Assembly (NCBI GenBank): GCA_001414345.1
Contig: LLCB01000074.1
Span: 1 to 64,000, forward strand
Direction: 5' to 3'
Length of the DNA: 64,000 nt
DNA from: Hymenoscyphus infarciens
Lineage: Eukaryota; Ascomycota; Leotiomycetes; Helotiales; Helotiaceae
The translations under genes were made by a program, and so were the position numbers. The notes under the pieces are model-generated. The model saw nothing but the letters and a program-made list of their open reading frames with translations. It was not told the DNA's origin and ran no database searches. Below are positions 56,737 through 64,000 of this stretch, piece after piece (the stretch's first letter is position 1; each line of letters begins with the position of its first letter).

Positions 56737-57503
56737 CTAGTCTTTCCGAGAGATGAAATAAAAGGCAGTCCATCTTCTATCCCAAACCTTGAGATAGTTT
56801 TGAGCAGAGAGCTTTGCGATAGAAGGTACCGGGGAGCCGGGAGCGTCCCCATTGAGACTCGAACTATTAGCACTGAAAGCCACCAGGATTCTATCCTTCA
56901 AGGCAAGAATATCGTAAGATTCATCCCAGGAATTAAATCCAAGAGCGTCAAAGACAGCATTAACTCCTCCCATATATTTCATGGTCTGTGTCCAGCTTTT
57001 GTTGTTGTAATCGAAAGGTCTTGCGCTAGGAAGATTTCTTATAATTGCTGCGTGGTTTCTAGGTGATGCAGTTCCGTAGGCCTCAGCGCCTTCCTCCATA
57101 GGCACCCGACATGCCGTGAACTCAGCCTGTGAGTCGTAGATAGTGAGAGCACACACAGTATCACCCACTCTGAACTTGTTACTTCCATGACCATTGGCCA
57201 CGACGTAACCTACCAGAGCAAGGAAAGGTGGTGGTTAGCTATTATTGATATTGGCACGTTTAGGTGTTACTTACAGTAGCCAGGTGTTAAGGGTGCAGCT
57301 ATTACTGTTAGTGGAGGAAGAATAGCCGAGGTAACTGAAACTTTGCTTTCATCACCAAAGGAAGAGATAGCCACTTTCTTGATTGTATTTCCTCGAGTTA
57401 TACTGCTTCGATGATTTCTCAAATTTTTCTTTAAACCAGTCAGAGTTGTTGCAGGTTGAGCGCATGAATTTAAAGAACTCTTCGGTGTGGAATTCGAAGC
57501 CAA
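56737..57503 (-). pseudogene. Quinone oxidoreductase / zinc-type alcohol dehydrogenase remnant
   Basis: Minus-strand pieces KVSVTSAILPPLTVIAAPLT, PGY, a GT-AG intron at about 57274-57211, then YVVANGHGSNKFRVGDTVCA, LTIYDSQAEFT, DYNNKSWTQTMKYMGGVNAV, FDALGFNSWDESYDIL. These match the medium-chain dehydrogenase/quinone oxidoreductase pattern (GDxVxAL near the start; G-V-D-x-x-FDxLG in the cofactor half). The whole Rossmann region with the GxGxxG-type nucleotide loop is missing between the two halves, as by an internal deletion, and the N-terminus is abnormal. Not functional. Confidence 0.65.
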
Positions 57504-57521
57504 AGGATAAACAAATTGTTC

Positions 57522-57870
57522 TTATGTAAGGAATGGTTTCGGGGTCTTAGGCTTAGGGTTAATGGAACACATATCTTCCCACTCGGCAAACCCAGTGGCG
57601 CGGTCTAAATGCAGTGATGACGCCAAGCTGAAAGCACCTAGGCGAAGAATGATAACAATCTTTGATCTCTGTGGAGTTCTCGGCTTTGAGCGGCTGTGGT
57701 GGTGCAAACCGAAGAGGTTGTGCAAATGGAATACCATGGTAGGCGTTGACGTTTGAGATTGGACTGAAACCACGAAGAAAATTAGATGTGGTTTTAACAA
57801 TCGGAACCTGTTGACAGCTCCCGATCTGATACACGGAAAGGGACGTTAGACAAGCCAGAAATTTCTTCAT
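57522..57870 (-). pseudogene. Carboxylesterase (type B) N-terminal fragment
   Basis: The minus strand reads QQVPIVKTTSNFLRGFSPIS, NVNAYHGIPFAQPLRFAPPQPL and, in a shifted frame, EWEDMCSINPKP. This follows the start of type B carboxylesterases (a short beta motif, then YxGIPFAxPPxxxLRFxPPxP and E-D-C-L-x-I-N). Here PPVG-type residues between FAQP and LRF are deleted, a frameshift follows, and the catalytic serine region is absent. It abuts or overlaps the end of the HET remnant. Confidence 0.7.
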
Positions 57871-59470
57871 CGTCTTCCGGTTTTACTTGCAGGTACGTAG
57901 CATTCACCAACAATACTGTAATCTTCCTCATCTTCTCGTAAAATAAAGGAGGTCTCTCCCCCAAAGAGGACACAGACCGAGTCTCCAACTTCGATACTTC
58001 TCGAACCGAGACTCATATACCCGTTGTTGGTTTTAAAAAAGGTGTAACTCAATTAAATTGACCTAAGATAATAACGACTTTAATGGTTTGCTAGCTCTTC
58101 TTCTCTAGACAACCCTTCAGTAACAGTGGATATAAGCGCTTGATTTAATGACTCCTTCCCTTGGTATTTGGTGGTTCTCTCACCAACATCTGATAAGTGA
58201 TGCTAAATGAGCAGACAGTTCGACTTGAGGTTAGAATTATGACGCCTTTCGGGTTTGATATAGGTTACTCGTGAGACTTCAAACCCCTTCAATGTCATTT
58301 TCTTCCAGCTTTCTTTTTTGCCAAGTATTAATTTCGACTTACCACTAGGGTTCGTCTATCTGGCCCTCGTGGGCAAACGAGCCCACAATGGAAGAGACTG
58401 ATGAACCCAGGAGGGAAATTGCTGTGTGTCTTCGTTGTCTTGACCTGCGGGATTATCATCGGGTTTATTTGGGTCTCTTACGATCAAAGTCAGACAATAC
58501 CAACCTTTCAGAGCTAGGAGAAGCCTCAGGAAATAGTGAAGGAAGTCGCCGTAGACTTCTGCAACCATTTTAGTATCGTCAGGCTTGAACGGCGACTGTG
58601 AGCTCCGAAATTATCTAGCGTCGTCGTTTGTCTCTAGCCATTTGGAGTCACGCCCAAGCAGAGCGAAGAATTTGTCTCGAGGATTCATTGCTTTCATGTG
58701 AGAAGCATAGTGGCTCAACATACTCCAAGGGCGCCAAGTCTAAGATTATCGCTAACATCTGGTGGACTAAGATAAATTAGACCAGTCACAATATATCCGT
58801 TTTTTCTCAACCACATAGAGCCTAGGCGAACATCGTCAAAAGACATTCTTAGAGTTCCCGTAAACACAAGAGTATTATCTTTCGCGACGTCTTAGATAAC
58901 CCAAATACAACGAAACCAATCGTTTTCGTAGAATTCGTGAAGAATATCCCAGATCTTGTTTTTTAGAGCAGGAAGCTTCGCTCTCTTACTCACTACTCCT
59001 AGGTCATCTCTCTCTTCTATTGCAACCTCTGCCACTCATTTAATCATAGAAAACGGATAAGTTTCCAAGAGGAATCGATCGTAAAACCTTCTCGCCTAAG
59101 CTACCTCCTTGGCGCGATTGTAGATGTCTATTATAAATGAAACCTAACTTGATTGCTTAAGTAGGTCCTCTTGGTTTATACATATAGCGTTAATCTAGAA
59201 CCTTCCCTCGTGAATCCCTCCTCTGTCCTTCAAAACATCCCGAAGCTTAGAAAATCGTCTTTTTCGTGGTCGCAGCTAGAACAAGTTTGGAATAGATAGT
59301 ATGCCTACAACAGCTGGAAACAGTATTGGACATGGTCTCAAGATTGCTTGGTCTGTTCTTGCTTTCCAACTTTAACCTAAATCTTCGATGCATACTTAAT
59401 GCAGGGAGTGGTCTTCTAATGGCGAAAACAAAAGAGGGAATGGAGGTAAACGACACGTGAGTGGCTGCTA
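57867..59470 (-). pseudogene. HET-domain (heterokaryon incompatibility) gene, stop-riddled
   Basis: Minus-strand pieces in order: SKLRDVLKDRGGIHEGRF, TAG (about 59196), INAICINQEDLLKQSS, TAG, VSFIIDIYNRAKEVA, TAG, later NDWFRCIWVI (HET has WFxRxWVxQE), GTLRMSFDDVRLGSMWL, SHYASHMKAMNPRDKFFALL, KPDDTKMVAEVYGDF, LIVRDPNKPDDNPAGQ, FPSWV, and the C-terminal GYMSLGSRSIEVGDSVCVLF, GGETSFILRE, GECYVPAS. IDAICINQED and GDxVxxLxGxxxPFxLR are typical landmarks of HET proteins, which drive self/non-self recognition and cell death on hyphal fusion. The early stops replace Trp or Gln codons by TAG, a RIP-type change. Limits are approximate; the 5' end may be further right. Confidence 0.82.
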
Positions 59471-59663
59471 TTTTGTGACAGATTACTAGCAGCTTACTTG
59501 TGGCGGCTTATTGGGCTTACCCGCTCAAATAAAGTTAGACAAAAAGAATGTGTGGATATCAATCCTCCACAACCTCCTGTAATAATTGCCCGATCATTGG
59601 AGGAGACTGGGAACAACAGAACCTTGAGGACTTTAGAGAAAGATGAGTTTCAATCATGGAAAG

Positions 59664-60541
59664 CAGTGTGGTCGATAGTATTATCGTGATAAAATACTGT
59701 AGTATTTTAGATTAATATATTATTATGATATCCTAGTAGTACGTATCCTAATACGCTATAATACGATTGTAATATTATGATATCATACGGTATATCTTTT
59801 AATGACTTGTAAGTGCTAAAACCCACTTTTTCTTAAAATAAGGCTATTTATACTTTTTCTATATACTCTTTTATTACTTACTTATTACTAAACTTTGTAT
59901 TATATACTTTATTAAATAAAGAATTAAGTGTATGCTAGAACGCTTAGCTTTATTTTTTTAAACTAATATAATTGTTTCATAGAATTATATATATAATTTA
60001 GCTAGTATTTAGACTAAATGATTTTTTATTCATTGATTTAGTTTATTTTTATATATAATTAAAGGGTAAAATTTAATAAATTTAATATACTAATCTATTA
60101 TATTATAGCTTTTAATCTAATGTTATTATTGTTGAATTAGTACTTGGTATTAATAGAAATATATCTAGAAATCTATCTCGTACAGGCTATATTTATTACT
60201 TTATATTGCTTGGGTTAGTTTAAGAGCTATTTATATGATTCTTTTTTTAAAATACTCTATTTAAATTAGTCTATAATTCTAGCTATTTAGTAATATATTT
60301 TCTGTACTATACGTTATACTATGTAGTTTTAAACGATGAGGCTGAAAAGAAGTAGAGTTAAAATCCGGGGTAAAAAGCTTAAATATTTAGGCTTAGTAAC
60401 ACTACGATATTATTATAATATCGATTAAAATACTAATAATATAAAGGATAATATTGTTGGATATCGTGGTATTTATATTAAAGTGGGTTTCTAACAATAT
60501 ATCGTGGTGGTATAATATTACAAATACTATCGACCACACTG
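59664..60541 (+). mobile_element. hAT-like non-autonomous element, copy 3
   Basis: 878 bases with the same terminal inverted repeats CAGTGTGGTCGATAGTATTA / AATACTATCGACCACACTG and an 8-base duplication ATGGAAAG (59656-59663 and 60542-60549). It is about 115 bases longer than copy 2 because of extra AT-rich sequence near 59888-60025. It lies upstream of the HET remnant. Confidence 0.9.
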
Positions 60542-61212
60542 ATGGAAAGTCTTTTCGATCGATCACTCGATCCCAACAACATATCCTAGATCTCGCAAAC
60601 AGGGTCGAGTTTCTAATTGATGTACATGGAGGATTAGAAGGGTAACTTGAGACGTGGCTTGCCAGCCGCCAATCTGAGACTCCTGTCGTTCCTTGTCCTT
60701 TAGCAAGTATGCTTCATACCTAAGCCAAAGTGGAAAATTTCACGTGAGTTTAAGACACAAGTGATATTTGGAACATAACCCCCTCTGTGCAATTGTTTCC
60801 CTATATTTATGCATGTAGAGAGTTATACCCTTCCAAAAAGGCCCATATGAAGGGGGTACACGTGACAGCCCCATAAATGTGTCGAAGTGTGGCGTTTGAT
60901 GAGATGGTCTTTTCTTTGAAGCGTGAGAATTTTTTCTACTTCTTCTTTCCTTCCAAAGTCAACCCCCAATTTCTCTCGAGATTTTAAGTTTGTAGCAGTT
61001 GAGATATATGGGAAAATTTTCAATAATCACAAACGCTCAGATTAAGTTTAAACATGTGACCGTTGAGAGTAGCAAAAAGACTTGAGGCGATATTGGAAAA
61101 AGATATATTATAGCAATGTACAATTACAAGTATACTCAAACGATGAGTGCGCCTTTCGCTAAAATTCATCAATTGGGTCACTACGCAGATGACCTTAATA
61201 TCTTCATGGTAC
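60542..61212. other. Intergenic stretch, no gene recognised
   Basis: About 670 bases between the hAT-like copy and the stop of the ankyrin gene; presumably its 3' untranslated region and terminator lie at the right side. No clear polyadenylation signal was selected. Confidence 0.4.
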
Positions 61213-64000
61213 CTATCCACGATACGTATTCCAATTTTGCTGTTGATGATTTGGTCTCGGCGGTTGCGGTTGCGGTTGTTGAGGTCCTTGCCCATAGCCG
61301 TATCCTTGAGTTTGATTCATATTCTGAGTTTGATTTTGAATTGGCATCTGTGTCGGGGTTTGATTTGGTGTATATGCAGCATAAGGTGCGCCATCGATAT
61401 TATATGGTGCTTGGGTAGGAGGAACTTGAGACAAGGGTCCAAAATAATCGGTTGTCGAAGCTCCGGGGTATGGAGAATAGTTAGATTGAGAGCTAGACAC
61501 AGATGCTCGACCTGGCCGTGAAGAAGCACTAGATGCTGGTTGTGACGACGGGTACCCAGGTATAGAAACAGATGAACGGCCTACTCTTGATGCGTTGTTT
61601 CCTCCAACAGGGGGTGGTGGGGACAAGCTTGGCATTCCAACGAGTCGTTCGGGTACTGCAGAGCCTGGATACGGGAGGTTATTAGCACTAGATACTGTGG
61701 CTCGCGTTGGCCTCGAAGAGTTGGCGGCTGGCTGGGAAGAGGAGTAGCTGGAAGTGGACATTGATGCTCGACCAGGTCTGAAAGTATAATCGACATCCTG
61801 TTGTGGTGGAAAATATCCGGGGGTAGATATGGAAGAACTGGCCGGTCTTGAAGTAGCGACAACGTTTGCAACTTTTGGTCCTGAGTAAGGTGAGAATTGA
61901 CCGTAGACAGATGGTGGAGGTGGCCCTGCAATTACTTCCTCGCGTTTTGGAAGTTGTAATCCTTGTGGTATCAATGCAGGTTCGGAGGGATAAGTAGGCG
62001 GAAGAGCAGAAGAAGCTACGACTTTTCGACGCACTATTCCTGGGGACGCAAGTGCTGGGGGGACTTGTCGGCGTGGAGGAGAGGCTTGTTGAGAACCGGG
62101 ATAAGCCGCATATACAGGTTGGTTTGTAGTTGGCTGTGAGATGGAATTTCTTGCAGGCTCTTGGGATGGAGGTGTTGGTTGATTGAAGTGATTTGGTGGT
62201 GATTTTCGAACCACGACCGGGAAATCAGGTGGGGCCTCAGGGATTTGGGGCTTTGAATCAATGGGAGAATCAACTGAATAATCTGAAGAATATCTGGCGG
62301 GTCGATTATTTTGATTAGACTTGGGAAGTGTGGTGTTCGATGACCTAGCCTCTATTTCCTCTCTGGTTGGTCGTTTATATCGACTAGTGGAGGTAAACTC
62401 CTTGGTTGTGTGTGCAGTAGGTACATCAGGGCGAGATGGTTGTGGTGGCAATGCTGGCTCCGAGGCTATTCTATCAGTATACTCGGGCTTTGCTTGGTAT
62501 GGCTGCTTCTTGAGTGTTTCAAATTGCTGTTTTCCCGACGTGATATCGGTATTTTGTTTCGAATTTTGAAATGATCTATAATCCGATGCAGGCTATTAAA
62601 ATCCACCGTTAGCTTTTGTTTTGCCATAGATAACATCTCTGATTGTTCCAAATTTGTAGCATAAGTTGAAATATTAACCCAGATAGTTCAGAACAATGAA
62701 GGCGGATTATTCTAAACTATCTAGATTAATATTCTTGATCGTTCCAAGCAGTTTAGTTAATTACCTGAATTCTCTAGGAAAGTTTGAACAACGAGATTAC
62801 TGCCACTTTACTGTCAATTACGAAGACTTACCTTAGTTTGGCGTGATTCCTGTGGGTTGAGAGCATCTAATGCTTTCGTGAGTATATTCTTTATCCCGAT
62901 GTAAATCTCAATGTTTCCAGCTTGGTCGACCTCATCGACCTCATCGACCTCATCGTCCTCATCGACCTCATCGTCCTCATCGACCTCATCGTCCTCATCG
63001 TCCTCCGAAATCTCCGATGAATAGTCGTCCTCTGGGTCATCAATATCGTCAGATTCGGCTTCTTCCTCTTCTCTTTCGACGTCATCCTTATCCCCAGTGA
63101 GATTCATTTGCGCGACTTCCTCCTCTGTCAACTCGTTGTCAAGAGCATCCAGAACAGACTCGTAGCGAGAAATGATGCAGTTCTCAAGTGAGCAAGCTTT
63201 AGCTGTCACACTGGCGCCTTTTTCAAGAAGTAACTCAACAGTATCGGATTGCCGATAGTGAACTGCAGTAAACAATGCTTCATCGAGAATATGCTGAGTT
63301 GGCTTCTGCTTCTGGTTCAGTAGCAACTCCACCAACTCGGTATCTCCATACCACGAAGCTGCCGAAAGTACACTGCAATAGTAACCTCCCTGGAAGTTTA
63401 GGTCGGGTCCATGCTCCAAAAAAGGCTTGATTGTCTCGACGGTCCCCATATAAACCGCTGCCTGAATAAAGGAACCGTATTTACCACCATGAACGTTGAC
63501 GTCTGCTCCTTTCTCGATCAAATGGAGCGTCGTCAGGTCATCTGCTCGGCGAGCGGAAAGTGCGAGTACGCTACCAACAAGTGGATCGACCGCGTTGATA
63601 TCCGCGTCGTGCTCAAGAAGCAGATCGATTAGCTCAATTGAGGAGTTTGCTCGAATTGCAGCATGAAGTGGGGTGCTGTGTCTTCCACCACGGTCCGTTG
63701 TCCTTGCGCCCTTATCTAACAATAAACGAACAGTGGTTTCGTCTCCTGAAGAAGCGGCTGCTTGAAGAGCTGTGAAAAATGTTCCCCCTTTTGAATGTAC
63801 ATTTGCTCCTCGCCTAAGAAGACAGTCGACCATATCCGAGCTTCCATTTGAAGCCGCAACCTGAAGTGGAGTGTACATTTCCCCGCCTTTCTGATTGACA
63901 TCAATATCGTTATCATTGTCCAGTAGGATCTGAACACATTCCAACGATCCACTATAAACAGCTCGGTGTAGAGCGCCACCCCATTTCCCGATGTGATGTA
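61213..64000 (-). CDS. Ankyrin-repeat protein with acidic repeat and Pro/Ser-rich tail (5' part outside window)
   Basis: Two exons are visible on the minus strand, beyond 64000 to 62832 and 62592-61213, joined in frame (SRQTK / PASDYRS) across a 239-base GT-AG intron. The visible N-terminal part is a run of ankyrin repeats (GGALHRAVYSGSLECVQILL, YTPLQVAASNGSSDMVDCLL, TPLHAAIRANSSIELIDLLL, FIQAAVYMGTVETIKPFLEH and more), with the ~33-residue TPLHxAxxxG...LLxxGA pattern. Then comes an Asp/Glu/Val block encoded by the 18-base repeat at 62925-63005. The last 430 residues are low complexity, rich in Pro, Ser, Gln and Asn, with repeated SRPGRASVS-type phrases. In fungi such ankyrin arrays often end NACHT or Patatin proteins, but the domain upstream is outside the window, so function is unknown. 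Confidence 0.85.
62925..63005 (-). repeat. In-frame 18-base coding microsatellite (Asp/Glu/Val)
   Basis: Units of CGACCTCAT and CGTCCTCAT alternate. On the minus strand they encode DEVDEDDEVDEDDEVDEVDEVD within the ankyrin gene. All units are multiples of three, so length changes would keep frame. Confidence 0.85.

Noticed and set aside
62466..62651. Separate small gene upstream of the Pro/Ser-rich frame
   Set aside because: The in-frame reading from 62592 joins the ankyrin exon at 62832 by a GT-AG intron, so the tail belongs to the ankyrin gene.

Overview
This window looks like nuclear DNA of a filamentous ascomycete (Pezizomycotina). Short spliceable introns (about 45-215 bases), Zn2Cys6 regulators, a LaeA-type methyltransferase, a White Collar-2 photoreceptor and a HET-domain pseudogene all point there. 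Placement in Leotiomycetes is a guess from general feel and is not shown by the sequence. The window is compartmented: gene-bearing blocks of balanced composition alternate with AT-rich blocks (1-540, 9.6-15.7 kb, 26.7-30.7 kb, 43.3-43.7 kb, 53.1-55.7 kb, 59.7-60.5 kb) made of old transposons. Repeat copies there differ almost only by C-to-T and G-to-A changes, the mark of repeat-induced point mutation (RIP).

Layout. 1-700: AT-rich palindromic repeats and a 45-base palindrome. 0.7-6.15 kb: long gene-free stretch leading into a laeA orthologue (6152-7613, 7 exons). 10.2-15.6 kb: a decayed minus-strand retroelement with DIRS-like reverse transcriptase and split direct repeats in the order A1-ORFs-B1-A2-B2, as in Ngaro/PAT-type tyrosine-recombinase retrotransposons. 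18.8-31.7 kb: a broken Zn2Cys6 gene (minus), an intact related Zn2Cys6 gene facing away from it (23357-25082), a truncated SAM methyltransferase, an LTR retrotransposon with a 5-base target duplication, and a broken 2-oxoglutarate/Fe(II) dioxygenase. This resembles the ruin of a secondary-metabolism locus. 33.3-42.5 kb: an intact 8-exon Zn2Cys6 regulator, a broken O-acetylhomoserine sulfhydrylase, an intact 7-exon nitrilase and a broken homoserine O-acetyltransferase. The two dead enzymes catalyse consecutive steps of homocysteine synthesis.

44.2-53 kb is a conserved core block: wc-2 (minus) and rad50 (plus) transcribed divergently from a 0.9 kb shared upstream region, followed by a two-exon gene of unknown function. 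53.1-60.5 kb is a graveyard: a decaying minisatellite, two copies of a hAT-like non-autonomous element with perfect 8-base target duplications (a third copy lies inside the LTR element), and remnants of a quinone oxidoreductase, a carboxylesterase and a HET-domain gene. The right edge holds a partial ankyrin-repeat gene with an acidic repeat and a proline/serine-rich tail (61213 to beyond 64000, minus).

Exon joins for laeA, the 33.3 kb regulator, nitrilase, wc-2, rad50, the 52 kb gene and the 23.4 kb regulator were worked out by hand. Each keeps frame with GT-AG introns and gives a total length divisible by three. No tRNA, rRNA or CRISPR array was recognised.
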